Shown here: piece by piece, positions 34,208 through 43,398 of the stretch
How positions within the stretch are numbered: the stretch's first letter is position 1
How the letters are laid out: each line of letters starts with the position of its first letter
DNA from: Bradyrhizobium jicamae
GTDB lineage: Bacteria; Pseudomonadota; Alphaproteobacteria; Rhizobiales; Xanthobacteraceae
Length of the DNA: 64,000 bases
NCBI RefSeq assembly: GCF_001440395.1
Contig: NZ_LLXZ01000004.1
Location: forward strand, 58,552-122,551
Direction: 5' to 3'
Translations under genes and position numbers: made by a program
The notes under the pieces: generated by a model
Database searches by the model: none
What the model was told of the DNA's origin: nothing
What the model saw: the letters and a program-made list of their open reading frames with translations, nothing else

Positions 34208-34232
34208 AACGCCCGCTCCGGACGGTCGTTCC
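34208..34232 (-). promoter_or_regulatory. EcfG-type general stress promoter of glgA
   Basis: On the minus strand GGAAC (34232-34228), a 16-base spacer, and CGTT (34211-34208) match the EcfG consensus without a mismatch. The implied transcript start near 34200 leaves about 60 bases to the glgA TTG start. Induction of glycogen synthesis under general stress is a reasonable inference. The site also falls in the gap before the CoA-transferase gene on the other strand. Confidence 0.7.
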
Positions 34233-34324
34233 TTCGCGGCTACTTCCCTGTCGACGCTGCACAATTTAGGGTCACGCCCGCCAACAAAACGAAGGGCCGC
34301 AAACGGCCGAAGGAGTTTTACGAA

Positions 34325-35530
34325 ATGACCATAGCCGGCAACGATCAGAGGAATTTGACAGGCAGCTTCGCAGGCCTGCGCGTCCTCGATTTCTCAACCA
34401 CGATTGCCGGACCGCACTGTACACGAATGCTCGCCGATATGGGAGCCGAGGTCATCAAGATCGAGACCGAGGAAGGCGAGACGATGCGGACCCGTCCGCC
34501 GGTACGCAATAACTGCTCGACCGCGTTCGGCCAGCTCAATGTCGGCAAGAACAGCATTGTTCTGGATCTGAAATCGCCGAAGGGCGTGGAGGCGGTTCGC
34601 CGGCTGGTTGCGACCGCAGATGTATTGATGGAAAATTTCCGTCCGGGCGTGATGCGGCGATTGAAGCTCGACTACGCCTCGCTGCACGAGCCCAACCCGA
34701 AACTGGTCTATTGCTCGATCTCGGGATACGGCCAGACCGGGCCGTCGGCAGAGTTGCCGGCCTATGCGCCGGTGATTCACGCAGCCTCCGGCTATGAGAT
34801 GGCGCACCTGGCCTACCAGCCGGGACGCAGCCGGCCGGACTATTGCGGCATCTATCATGCCGACGTGCTCACCGGCGTCTACGCGTTCGGCGCCATCTCG
34901 GCGGCGCTGTATCAGCGCAACGCGACCGGGCAGGGTCAGCACATCGACGTCTCGATGCTGGAATCGATGTTGAGCCTGACGCTGAACGAATTGCAGTGGT
35001 CGCAATTCGAAGTGAAGCCGACGCAGCGGCCGATGTTCGGTCCGATCGAGACGACGGACGGCTATGTGATGATGGCGGTCGCCAGCGAAAAAACCTTCCA
35101 GAGCCTGATGCAGGTGATCGGTCATCCCGAGTGGGTCAGCGATCCGCGCTTCGCCAGATATTCCGATCGGCGGGAAAATTGGGTCAGCCTGATGGACGGC
35201 GTCGAAGCGTGGTCGCGCACCGTGACGACTGAGCAGTGCCTCGCCGCGCTCAATACGCACGGCGTTCCTTCATCGGCCTATCGCACCGTCGCCGAAGCGC
35301 TGCGCGATCCGCAGATCGCTCATCGCGGCGCATTGGCCGAGGTCGAGGACGGCGGCGGCACCTTCAAGGTTCTCAATCTGCCGTTCCGCATGTCCGGCGC
35401 CAAAGTGTCGGCGGCGCCGCGCATGTCGACGCTCGGCGAGCACACGCGCGCCTACCTGAAGGAAACCGGCCTGTCCGAGGATGAAATCGCATCCTTTGCC
35501 GGCAAAGCGCAGGTGGCCGCGCGCGGCTGA
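34325..35530 (+). CDS. CaiB/BaiF family (type III) CoA transferase
   Basis: Protein of 401 residues with the type III CoA-transferase layout: G-L-R-V-L-D-F-S at the N-terminus, a K-I-E-T-E-E-G-E segment, V-L-M-E-N-F-R-P-G-V, the catalytic aspartate most likely in Y-H-A-D-V-L-T-G, and T-G-Q-G-Q-H-I-D-V-S-M. These enzymes move CoA between carboxylic acids. AAGGAG at 34310 precedes the ATG. It is 152 bases ahead of the peptide-type ABC operon on the same strand, so it may activate an acid imported by that system (inference). Confidence 0.9.
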   Translation: MTIAGNDQRNLTGSFAGLRVLDFSTTIAGPHCTRMLADMGAEVIKIETEEGETMRTRPPVRNNCSTAFGQLNVGKNSIVLDLKSPKGVEAVRRLVATADVLMENFRPGVMRRLKLDYASLHEPNPKLVYCSISGYGQTGPSAELPAYAPVIHAASGYEMAHLAYQPGRSRPDYCGIYHADVLTGVYAFGAISAALYQRNATGQGQHIDVSMLESMLSLTLNELQWSQFEVKPTQRPMFGPIETTDGYVMMAVASEKTFQSLMQVIGHPEWVSDPRFARYSDRRENWVSLMDGVEAWSRTVTTEQCLAALNTHGVPSSAYRTVAEALRDPQIAHRGALAEVEDGGGTFKVLNLPFRMSGAKVSAAPRMSTLGEHTRAYLKETGLSEDEIASFAGKAQVAARG

Positions 35531-35558
35531 CAACGCGGTCCGCATAGCGAAACATGAA

Positions 35559-35581
35559 CCTGCGGCGTTTTCATCCGCAGG
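35559..35581 (+). terminator. Weak hairpin between CoA transferase and ABC operon
   Basis: CCTGCGG (35559-35565) and CCGCAGG (35575-35581) form a 7-base-pair stem with a 9-base loop, 29 bases after the stop codon. There is no T run, so termination is uncertain. Confidence 0.3.
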
Positions 35582-35682
35582 CTGTGATCGGCCTTGCCCG
35601 CGACTGCGTTTCCGGACAATCTTGCGGACAGCCATCGACGATCCGGAATACCGGACGAACGACACACATCGGAGGAAACATA

Positions 35683-37224
35683 ATGATTGCGGGGATTCGT
35701 TCGGGCGCGCTTGCGCGAATATTTCTTGTGGCGGGATTTGGTGTGGCATTGTCAGCTATGCCCGCCAATGCGCAGAAGGCGGGCGGCAGCATCACCGTCG
35801 GCCTTGAGCTCGACATCCCCGGCTTCGACGTGCTGAAGGTCGGCGTTTACGACACCGCGGCGCTCACCGCGTCATCGGCACTGTTCGATACGCTCACCTA
35901 TCTCGATGAGAACGGCAAGCCGCAGCCGAAACTCGCGGTGTCCTGGGAGCCCTCCGAGGACTTCAAGATGTGGACCTTCAAGCTGCGTCCGGGCGTCAAG
36001 TTCCACGATGGCACGCCGTTCAACGCCGAAGCGTTCAAAGCGAATTTCGACCGGCAGAAAGATCCTGCCAACAAGTGCCGCTGTGCCTTCTATATCTCCA
36101 ACGTCAACAACGTTCAGGCGCCGGACGAGCTGACGCTGGTCTATAACCTCAATGACCCCTCGGTAAACTTCCCATCGCTGGTGTCCTACGCGAGCCAGAC
36201 CAACGCAATTCATTCTCCGACGGCCTGGAAGACCAAGGGGGAAGAATACAACCGAAACCCTGTCGGCACCGGTCCCTACATTCTGAAATCGTGGACCGCC
36301 GGGGATCGCATGATCCTGGAGAAAAATCCGGACTACTGGGGCAAGGACAAGGTCTATTTCGACCGCATCACGCTGAAGCCGCTACCCGATGCGCAGTCGC
36401 GCTTTGCCAGCCTGCAATCGGGCGAGGTCGACCTGATCTGGGATGACGAATACAGCGCCGACAATATCCAGAAGGCGCAAAAAGATTCCAAGCTGACGGT
36501 GCACACATACTTGGGGTCCGGTGCGGCGGTCTACGCCTTCAACACCAAGGTCGCGCCATTCGACGATTTGCGCGTGCGCCAGGCTCTGGTCATGGCGCTT
36601 GACCGCAAGAAGATGTCGCAGGCGATCACCAACGGTCTGTCCCGTCCGGCCAGCAATCCCTATGGCGACGGCTCCTGGGTCAAATGCAAGGACGACGGCG
36701 CGCTTCCCGAAGACCTCGAGAAGGCCAAGGCGCTGATCAAGGACTACGGCAAACCTGTCGAGTTCAAGATGCTGGTTACGGCGACGCCACGTGGCCGCAT
36801 GGTTGGCCAGGTGCTGCAGCAGTTGTGGAAGCGGGCCGGCGCCAACATGGAGATCGAACAGGTCGATCAGGCCACCATCCCGCCGCGCGCCTTCATGCGC
36901 CAGTTCCAGTTGACGCCGTGGCGTATCGTCGATCTGGCTGATCCTGACATACAGATGTACTCCAACTTCAAGACCGGAAGTCCGGTGGCGCTTGCCAATT
37001 ATTCCAACCCGGAGCTCGACAGGCTGCTCGATCACGCCCGCACCACGGCGGATACCAACAAGCGCATCGAGGACTATTGCGCGATCAGCCGGCTGATCAA
37101 CAAGGAGGCGATCTGGTTCTGGACCTTCCAGAACACCTACTACGCGATATCGAGCGCGAAGTTGAAGGGCTTGCCCAAGATGTATAGCGGGGTGATCGAC
37201 GTATCGCGCGCCTGGAAGGAATAA
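35683..37224 (+). CDS. ABC transporter substrate-binding protein, peptide/opine type (SBP_bac_5)
   Basis: Periplasmic protein of 513 residues. The ATG at 35683 follows GGAGGAAAC; the signal peptide ends at P-A-N-A-Q. It has the family-5 body with K-L-R-P-G-V-K-F-H-D-G-T-P-F-N-A-E-A (the DppA/OppA signature) and Y-A-F-N-T-K-V-A-P-F-D-D-L-R-V-R-Q-A. Family members bind di- or oligopeptides, nickel, opines or glycosides; the ligand here is unknown. It is first of five contiguous genes forming a complete importer. Confidence 0.92.
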   Translation: MIAGIRSGALARIFLVAGFGVALSAMPANAQKAGGSITVGLELDIPGFDVLKVGVYDTAALTASSALFDTLTYLDENGKPQPKLAVSWEPSEDFKMWTFKLRPGVKFHDGTPFNAEAFKANFDRQKDPANKCRCAFYISNVNNVQAPDELTLVYNLNDPSVNFPSLVSYASQTNAIHSPTAWKTKGEEYNRNPVGTGPYILKSWTAGDRMILEKNPDYWGKDKVYFDRITLKPLPDAQSRFASLQSGEVDLIWDDEYSADNIQKAQKDSKLTVHTYLGSGAAVYAFNTKVAPFDDLRVRQALVMALDRKKMSQAITNGLSRPASNPYGDGSWVKCKDDGALPEDLEKAKALIKDYGKPVEFKMLVTATPRGRMVGQVLQQLWKRAGANMEIEQVDQATIPPRAFMRQFQLTPWRIVDLADPDIQMYSNFKTGSPVALANYSNPELDRLLDHARTTADTNKRIEDYCAISRLINKEAIWFWTFQNTYYAISSAKLKGLPKMYSGVIDVSRAWKE

Positions 37225-37230
37225 CGGCCG

Positions 37231-38181
37231 ATGGCGTTCTTCGTTGCGCGCCGGCTCCTTTATCTGGTGCCAGTGCTGATTGCGGTTTCGCTGCTCACGT
37301 TCTCGATCGCATCGCTGCTGCCGGGCGATCTTGCGTATACCATTCTCGGTGATCAGGCGACGCCGGAGAACGTGGCGGCGTTGCGGGCCGACATGGGGCT
37401 GGATCAGCCGATCTGGTGGCGCTATTTGAGCTGGCTCGGCGGCGTGCTGCAGGGCGATTTCGGCCGTTCGTTCCGCACCGGCCAGACGGTGCTTCAGGCG
37501 GTTGGCGAGCGGCTGCCGGTTTCGATCGAACTGATGCTGCTGGCGCAACTCGGCGCGCTCGGGATCGGCGTTCCCCTGGCGATCATCTGCGCCGCCCGCA
37601 GCGGTGGACCGTTCGACCGCTTCATGACCGGCACCGCGTTCGGCATGCTGTCGGTGCCGACCTTCCTGTCGGCGATCCTCTTGATCTATTTCTTCGCGGT
37701 CGAACTGCGCTGGCTGCCGGCGACCGGCTATGTGCCGTTCGGCGAAGACCCGGCCGCAAATCTGCGCTTCATGGTGCTGCCGGCGCTGACGCTGGCGCTC
37801 GCCGAATGGCCCAGCATCATGCGCGTGCTGCGATCCGACATGATTGCGACCCTGCAGGAAGACTATATCTCGCTGGCCAAGGCCAAGGGCCTCAAGGCCT
37901 CGCGCATTCTGTTCGTGCACGCGCTGAAGCCGTCGTCGCTTACGCTGGTCACGATCACCGGCATCAATATCGGCCGATTGATCGGCGGCGCCGTCATCGT
38001 CGAGACGGTCTTTGCGCTGCCGGGCATCGGCCGGCTTTTGATCGGCGCGATCCTGACCCGCGACCTCATCATCCTGCAGGGGGTGGTGCTGCTGGTCGGC
38101 GCGGGCTTCGTCATCATGAACTTTATCGTCGACCTCCTCTACGCCGTTCTCGATCCCAGGATTCGCCATGGCCACGCTTGA
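37231..38181 (+). CDS. ABC transporter permease (DppB-like)
   Basis: Inner-membrane permease of 316 residues with six helices. It begins M-A-F-F-V-A-R-R-L-L-Y-L-V-P-V-L, typical of DppB/OppB, and has the EAA-type loop Y-I-S-L-A-K-A-K-G-L-K-A-S-R-I-L. It starts 6 bases after the binding-protein stop and overlaps the next permease by 14 bases. It forms the translocation pore with the gene that follows. Confidence 0.92.
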   Translation: MAFFVARRLLYLVPVLIAVSLLTFSIASLLPGDLAYTILGDQATPENVAALRADMGLDQPIWWRYLSWLGGVLQGDFGRSFRTGQTVLQAVGERLPVSIELMLLAQLGALGIGVPLAIICAARSGGPFDRFMTGTAFGMLSVPTFLSAILLIYFFAVELRWLPATGYVPFGEDPAANLRFMVLPALTLALAEWPSIMRVLRSDMIATLQEDYISLAKAKGLKASRILFVHALKPSSLTLVTITGINIGRLIGGAVIVETVFALPGIGRLLIGAILTRDLIILQGVVLLVGAGFVIMNFIVDLLYAVLDPRIRHGHA

Positions 38182-39040
38182 ACTCGATGTTGCCGAAGAG
38201 GCCGTAAGCCAGCCTGCGCGCAAGGGCCGGCGGCTTGGCATCCTGTTCTGGGCGGCGATCGGCTGGATGATTTTCGTATTCGCGGTAGCGGTCTTTGCGC
38301 CCGTCCTGCCGTTGCCAAGCCCGACCGACATGGACATGCTGGATCGGCGTGCGCCATTCTCGGCCGAGCATTGGCTCGGCACCGACGGTCTTGGTCGCGA
38401 TGAGCTCTCGCGCCTGGTCTATGGTGCGCGGATATCGCTGGTGGTCGGTCTGTGCGCGCCGATCATCGGCCTCACGCTCGGCGGCGCGCTCGGCATGCTC
38501 GCCGGCTATTTCCGCGGCCGGTTCGAGTCGATGGTTGTCGGCAGCATGGATGTGCTGCTGGCGTTTCCGCCCTTGATCCTGGCGCTGGCCGTGACCGCCT
38601 ATCTCGGGCAGTCGATCTTCAACCTGACCTTGATTCTCGGCCTGCTCGGCGTTCCCGCCTTCATGCGGGTGGCGCGGGCGGCGACGCTGACGCTCGCGCG
38701 GCGCGAATTCGTCATCGCCGCACAGGCGCTGGGCGCAACCCATGCACGCATCCTGCTGCGCGAACTGTTGCCGAACGTCATCCTGCCGCTGTTCGCCTTC
38801 TTCCTGCTCGGCGTTGCCGTTACCATTGTCGTCGAGGGCTCGCTGTCATTCCTCGGGCTCGGCGTGCCACCGCCGATATCGAGCTGGGGCAGCATGATCG
38901 GGGAGGGGCGCGAGAGCCTCGATGTGGCGCCGCGGCTCGCGTTCATGCCGGCGGCGGCAATGTTCCTGACCGTACTGGCCTTCAATCTCGTCGGTGACAC
39001 GCTGCGTGCGCTCACCGATCCACGTCAGGGCGCACTGTGA
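38168..39040 (+). CDS. ABC transporter permease (DppC-like)
   Basis: Second pore subunit, 290 residues. It shows the DppC/OppC features: H-W-L-G-T-D-G-L-G-R-D-E-L-S-R-L in the first periplasmic loop, and the EAA-type loop E-F-V-I-A-A-Q-A-L-G-A-T-H-A-R-I-L. The C-terminus reads N-L-V-G-D-T-L-R-A-L-T-D-P-R, as in the family. The start overlaps the previous gene by 14 bases, and the last codons overlap the ATPase start as GTGA. Confidence 0.92.
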   Translation: MATLELDVAEEAVSQPARKGRRLGILFWAAIGWMIFVFAVAVFAPVLPLPSPTDMDMLDRRAPFSAEHWLGTDGLGRDELSRLVYGARISLVVGLCAPIIGLTLGGALGMLAGYFRGRFESMVVGSMDVLLAFPPLILALAVTAYLGQSIFNLTLILGLLGVPAFMRVARAATLTLARREFVIAAQALGATHARILLRELLPNVILPLFAFFLLGVAVTIVVEGSLSFLGLGVPPPISSWGSMIGEGRESLDVAPRLAFMPAAAMFLTVLAFNLVGDTLRALTDPRQGAL

Positions 39041-40032
39041 CCGGAAATAGCTTGCTGTCCGTTGAGGATGTTACCGTCAATCTGCCGACGCCGCGCGGCA
39101 ACCTGCGCGCGGTCGATCATGTCGATCTCACCGTCGGTGCCGGGCGCACGCTCGGCGTGGTCGGCGAGTCCGGCTGCGGCAAGACCATGTTGTCGCGCGC
39201 GATCCTGCAATTGCTGCCGAAGAAAGCAAAACTCTCCGGCCGCGTGATGTTCGACGGGCAGGACTTGCTGAAGCTCTCGCCGGAGAAACTGCGCCAGTTG
39301 CGCGGCCGCTCGCTGGCGGTCGTGTTCCAGGACCCGATGACGTCGCTCAACCCGGTGCTGACGATCGGCACCCAGTTGATCGAGACGCTGCAGGAGCATC
39401 TCGAACTCGACGATGCTGCCGCCACGCGGCGAAGTGTCGAATTGCTCGCGGCGGTCGGAATCCCCGCGCCGGAGCAGCGGCTGGCGCAGTATCCGCACCA
39501 GCTTTCCGGCGGCATGCGGCAGCGCGTGGCGATCGCGATTGCGCTGTCCTGCGAACCGAAACTCCTGATCGCGGACGAACCGACCACCGCGCTCGACGTG
39601 ACGATCCAGGCGCAGATCCTCGATCTGCTGGCGCGCGAGCAGCGCCGTCGCCACATGGCGATGATCATCATTACCCACGACCTCGGTGTCGTCGCCGGGC
39701 GTACCGACGAGGTCGCTGTCATGTATGCCGGCCGGGTGGTCGAGCGCGCGCCGACGCCTGATTTGTTCAAGAAGATGCGGATGCCCTACACCGAAGCGCT
39801 GCTCGCCGCGCTCCCACGGCTCGACGCCGCACCCCACACGCCGCTGCCGGCGATATCGGGACGTCCGCCCGATCCGACCCGGCCGCTGCGGGGATGCTCG
39901 TTCTCGCCGCGCTGCCGTTATGCGCTGGCCCGCTGCCAGGCCGAGAAGCCGGCGCTCGAGGCGGCAGAGACCAGCGCGCACACATTCGCCTGCTTCCATC
40001 CGATCGAAACCCGCGCGGATGCCAACGCATGA
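39037..40032 (+). CDS. ABC transporter ATP-binding protein (DppD-like)
   Basis: ATPase of 331 residues. Walker A G-E-S-G-C-G-K-T, signature LSGGMRQRVAIAIA, Walker B L-L-I-A-D-E-P-T-T-A-L-D, H-loop T-H-D-L-G-V. The C-terminal oligopeptide-transporter domain holds a cysteine cluster (G-C-S-F-S-P-R-C-R-Y-A and a later cysteine) that in relatives binds an iron-sulfur cluster. The GTG start at 39037 overlaps the previous stop by four bases, and its own stop overlaps the next start as ATGA. Confidence 0.92.
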   Translation: MTGNSLLSVEDVTVNLPTPRGNLRAVDHVDLTVGAGRTLGVVGESGCGKTMLSRAILQLLPKKAKLSGRVMFDGQDLLKLSPEKLRQLRGRSLAVVFQDPMTSLNPVLTIGTQLIETLQEHLELDDAAATRRSVELLAAVGIPAPEQRLAQYPHQLSGGMRQRVAIAIALSCEPKLLIADEPTTALDVTIQAQILDLLAREQRRRHMAMIIITHDLGVVAGRTDEVAVMYAGRVVERAPTPDLFKKMRMPYTEALLAALPRLDAAPHTPLPAISGRPPDPTRPLRGCSFSPRCRYALARCQAEKPALEAAETSAHTFACFHPIETRADANA

Positions 40033-41009
40033 TGCTGCAATCCGTCCCATCCATTTCGCCTGGCGCGCTGCTCAAGGTCGACGATCTCGTCGTTGAATAT
40101 CCCGTCGGCTCCAAGATCGTTCACGCCGTGTCCGGCGTCTCCCTGCAGATCGCCCGCGGCGAAACGCTGGGTCTGGTCGGCGAATCCGGCTGCGGAAAGT
40201 CGACGCTGGGGCGCGCCGTGCTGCAGTTGCGCCGGCCGACCGCCGGGCGGGTGTCGTTCGACGGGCAGGATCTCACGGCGATGCACGGCGAGGCCCTGCG
40301 GCGGATGCGCCAGCGCGTGCAGCTGATCTTTCAGGATCCGATCGCCTCGCTCAATCCGCGCCGCAGGATCGGCGATATCGTCGCCGAGCCGCTGGTGATT
40401 GCCGGCGTCAAGGATCCGGAGAAGCGCAAGCAGCTCGTGTACGAGGTGCTGGCCGCCGTCGGGCTCGATCCCAACCTGGTCGTCGGGCGGCTGCCGCATG
40501 AATTTTCCGGCGGCCAGTGCCAGCGCATCTGCATCGCGCGCGCGCTCGTGCTCAATCCGGAGTTCATCGTCTGCGACGAGCCGGTCTCTGCGCTCGACGT
40601 CTCGATCCGCGCCCAGATCCTCAATCTGCTGGAGGAGATGAAGGGCCGGTTCGGCCTGACGCTGCTGTTCATCGCGCACGATCTCGCCGTGGTGAAGGCG
40701 GTGAGCGACCGCGTCGCGGTGATGTATCTGGGACGACTCTGCGAGGTCGGCCCTTCCGAGCAGTTGTTCGCTCACCCGGCGCATCCCTATACCGCGCTGC
40801 TGATCGAGGCGATCCCGGTGCCCGATCCGGATGTCCGCCCCACCGAGACCGTGCCGATCGGCGAGCCGCCGTCGCCGATCGCGCCGCCGTCCGGTTGCCG
40901 GTTTCGTACCCGCTGCCCCCGCGCGGACCAGCGATGCAGCGACGAGATGCCGGAACTGCGTGCCGTCGCGCCGGGCCAACTCGTGGCCTGCCACCACCCG
41001 CTGATCTGA
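40029..41009 (+). CDS. ABC transporter ATP-binding protein (DppF-like)
   Basis: Second ATPase, 326 residues. The ATG at 40029 overlaps the previous stop (ATGA); the frame is open upstream to 39894 but that would overlap the previous gene extensively. Walker A G-E-S-G-C-G-K-S-T, signature FSGGQCQRICIARA, Walker B F-I-V-C-D-E-P-V-S-A-L-D, and a C-terminal cysteine cluster C-R-F-R-T-R-C-P. It completes the importer. No clear terminator follows in the 109 bases before the alcohol dehydrogenase gene. Confidence 0.92.
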   Translation: MMLQSVPSISPGALLKVDDLVVEYPVGSKIVHAVSGVSLQIARGETLGLVGESGCGKSTLGRAVLQLRRPTAGRVSFDGQDLTAMHGEALRRMRQRVQLIFQDPIASLNPRRRIGDIVAEPLVIAGVKDPEKRKQLVYEVLAAVGLDPNLVVGRLPHEFSGGQCQRICIARALVLNPEFIVCDEPVSALDVSIRAQILNLLEEMKGRFGLTLLFIAHDLAVVKAVSDRVAVMYLGRLCEVGPSEQLFAHPAHPYTALLIEAIPVPDPDVRPTETVPIGEPPSPIAPPSGCRFRTRCPRADQRCSDEMPELRAVAPGQLVACHHPLI

Positions 41010-41118
41010 ATACCGCACGCACCGCTGGCTCCTGTTTGTCTCGACGGATCGGACGTGGCAATGTCCGCTCTCAAGACGTTCTCAGGACTTAAGAAAAAGA
41101 AATGACGGGAGAGAAGCG

Positions 41119-42189
41119 ATGAAGAGTTTTCAGGTCGCAGAATTCAATGCGCCTCTGAAGGAGGTGGATCAGGAGACGCCGCAGCCCACGGGTACGCAGG
41201 TGCTGATCAAGGTGAAGGCGGCCGGCGTCTGCCACAGCGATCTCCACATCTGGGAAGGTGGCTACGATCTCGGCCATGGCCGCAAGCCGCTGTCGCTGAA
41301 AGACCGCGGCGTGTCGCTGCCGCGCACGATGGGACATGAGACTGTCGGCGAGGTCGTGGCGTTCGGGCCGGATGTGACGGCCGCCGACAAGGGCGATCTC
41401 AAGGTCGGCGACACGGCCCTGGTCTATCCCTGGCTCGGCTGCGGGAAATGCCCGACATGCGTCGGCGGCGACGAGAACATGTGCGTGGTGAAGCCGAACT
41501 CGCTCGGCGTCTATTGCGACGGCGGCTATGCCGATCACATGACGGTGCCGAACCCGAAATATCTGCTCAACCTCAAGGGACTCGATCCCGTAACCGCCGC
41601 GCCCTATGCCTGTTCCGGCGTCACCACCTACAGCGCGCTGAAGAAGGTCGAATCCGCCTTCAACTCGCCGATCGTGATCTTCGGCGCCGGCGGCCTCGGC
41701 CTGATGGCGCTGTCGCTGTTGAAGGCGATGGGCGGCAAGGGCGCCATCGTCGTCGATATTGACTCGCGCAAGCGCGAAGCGGCGGAAGCCGCCGGCGCGC
41801 TCGCCACCGTCGACGGCAAGGCGCCGGATGCGCTGGAACAGCTCGCGAAGAAGGCCGGCGAACCCATTCGCGCCGTGATCGATCTCGTCGGCAACGCGCA
41901 AACCACGCAGCTCGGCTTCGACTGCCTGACCAAGGGCGGCAAGCTCGTCATCGTCGGCCTGTTCGGCGGCGGCGCAACCTTTGCCTTGCCGCTGATTCCG
42001 ATCAAGGCGATCACGATCCAGGGCAGCTATGTCGGCAATCTGCGCGAGACCGCGGAGTTGCTCGAACTCGTCCGCAACAAGATGATCGCGCCGATCCCGG
42101 TGACGACGATGCCGCTGGCGAAGGCGAATGAGGCATTGACCGACTTGCAGAAGGGCAAGCTGGTCGGCCGCGCGGTCTTGACACCGTAG
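41119..42189 (+). CDS. Zinc-dependent alcohol dehydrogenase
   Basis: MDR enzyme of 356 residues. The catalytic zinc site begins G-V-C-H-S-D-L-H and continues G-H-E-T-V-G-E-V. The structural zinc lobe L-G-C-G-K-C-P-T-C-V-G-G-D-E-N-M-C carries four cysteines. The NAD(P) site is G-A-G-G-L-G-L-M-A. A stretch D-L-G-H-G-R-K-P-L-S-L-K-D-R-G between the catalytic motifs is longer than in most ADHs. The substrate alcohol is unknown. GGGAGAGAAG lies before the ATG. It stands alone between the ABC operon and a REP-like element. Confidence 0.9.
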   Translation: MKSFQVAEFNAPLKEVDQETPQPTGTQVLIKVKAAGVCHSDLHIWEGGYDLGHGRKPLSLKDRGVSLPRTMGHETVGEVVAFGPDVTAADKGDLKVGDTALVYPWLGCGKCPTCVGGDENMCVVKPNSLGVYCDGGYADHMTVPNPKYLLNLKGLDPVTAAPYACSGVTTYSALKKVESAFNSPIVIFGAGGLGLMALSLLKAMGGKGAIVVDIDSRKREAAEAAGALATVDGKAPDALEQLAKKAGEPIRAVIDLVGNAQTTQLGFDCLTKGGKLVIVGLFGGGATFALPLIPIKAITIQGSYVGNLRETAELLELVRNKMIAPIPVTTMPLAKANEALTDLQKGKLVGRAVLTP

Positions 42190-42198
42190 CCTCTCCAC

Positions 42199-42284
42199 CG
42201 TCATTGCGAGGAGCGAAAGCGACGAAGCAATCCATCCATCCGCTATGCCGAAGTATGGATTGCTTCGCTGCGCTCGCAATGACG
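42199..42284. repeat. REP-like palindromic element, copy 2 (inverted relative to copy 1)
   Basis: An 86-base inverted repeat starting CGTCATTGCGAG and ending CGCAATGACG. Its left arm equals the reverse complement of the right arm of the element at 11825-11908 over 35 bases, and its right arm differs from the other arm by a single base. The asymmetric insertion marks orientation, showing that the two copies are inverted. It separates two genes on the same strand. Confidence 0.85.
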
Positions 42285-42312
42285 GCACCTTCGATTACTT
42301 TAGGAAACCTCC

Positions 42313-43395
42313 ATGTCCGCAAATAACGCTTTCCACATCGCCGTGCTCGGCGGCGATGGCATCGGCCCTGAGGTGATGACGCCGGCGCTCGAAGTGCTGC
42401 GCAAGATCGAGGCGACCAGCGACCTCAAGTTCCGCTTCACCGATGCGCCGGCGGGCGCCAACAATTACCTCGCGACCGGTAAATCGATGCCCGACAGCAC
42501 CGTGCGGCTGTGCGAGGAGGCGGACGCCATCCTGCTCGGCGCCTGCGGCCTGCCGTCGGTGCGCTACCCCGATAACACCGAGATCGCGCCGCAGATCGAG
42601 CTGCGCTTCCATTTCGACCTCTATGCCGGCGTGCGCCCGGCGCGCCTCGTTCCGGGCGTGCCGAGCCCGATCGTCGGCGCGGATGCGCGCGGCATCGACC
42701 TCGTGCTGATCCGGGAATCGACCGAAGGCCTGTTCGCCTCGATGGGGAAGGGCGTCGTCACCGACACCGAGGCGCGCGAGACCCTCGTCATCACCCGCAA
42801 GACCTCGGAGCGGCTGTTCGAGTTTTCCTTCAAGCTCGCCGAACGCCGCAAGGCACGCGGCAAGACGAATGGCGGCCTGACCTGCGTCGACAAGGCCAAC
42901 GTGTTCAGGGCCTTCGCGTTCTTTCGCGAGATGTTCGATGAAGCCGCAAAACGCCATCCGACCGTCAAGACGGACCGGGTCTATGTCGATGCCTGCTCGC
43001 TGATGATGGTGAAGCGTCCCTGGGATTTCGACGTCATGGTGACGGAGAACATGTTCGGCGACATTCTCTCCGACCTCGCCGCCGGTCTGATCGGCGGGCT
43101 CGGCATGGCGCCCTCGGCCGACATCGGCGACCGCTACGCCGTGTTCCAGCCGTGCCACGGCACCGCGCCCGATATCATGGGGCAGGGCAAGGCCAATCCG
43201 ACCGCAATGATCCTGTCGGCCGCGATGATGCTGGACTGGCTCGCCGACAAGCACGGCCTCGAAAGCGCAGCCGAAGCCGGCGAGCGCATCGAGCGCGCGG
43301 TGGACAAGGCCTATGCGGGAGGAATCAAGCCGATGGAATTCGGCGGCAGCAACGGTACGGCGGATGTGACGAAGGCGGTGCTCGCGGCGTTGTAG
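42313..43395 (+). CDS. Isocitrate/isopropylmalate dehydrogenase family protein
   Basis: NAD(P)-dependent beta-decarboxylating dehydrogenase of 360 residues. It has G-D-G-I-G-P-E-V near the N-terminus, [10 protein letters not shown], the K-A-N-V-F segment, V-D-A-C-S-L-M-M-V metal region and [10 protein letters not shown]. The final [13 protein letters not shown] differs from true LeuB. No leu genes adjoin it, so tartrate, malate or a substituted malate is as likely a substrate as isopropylmalate. It lies immediately behind the REP-like element. Confidence 0.88.
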   Translation: MSANNAFHIAVLGGDGIGPEVMTPALEVLRKIEATSDLKFRFTDAPAGANNYLATGKSMPDSTVRLCEEADAILLGACGLPSVRYPDNTEIAPQIELRFHFDLYAGVRPARLVPGVPSPIVGADARGIDLVLIRESTEGLFASMGKGVVTDTEARETLVITRKTSERLFEFSFKLAERRKARGKTNGGLTCVDKANVFRAFAFFREMFDEAAKRHPTVKTDRVYVDACSLMMVKRPWDFDVMVTENMFGDILSDLAAGLIGGLGMAPSADIGDRYAVFQPCHGTAPDIMGQGKANPTAMILSAAMMLDWLADKHGLESAAEAGERIERAVDKAYAGGIKPMEFGGSNGTADVTKAVLAAL

Positions 43396-43398
43396 CTT

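Noticed and set aside
36382..38382. Minus-strand frame of 666 codons opposite the peptide-type ABC genes
   Set aside because: Same antisense pattern (rich in R, Q, D, H). The plus strand encodes well-recognised transport subunits over the whole stretch.
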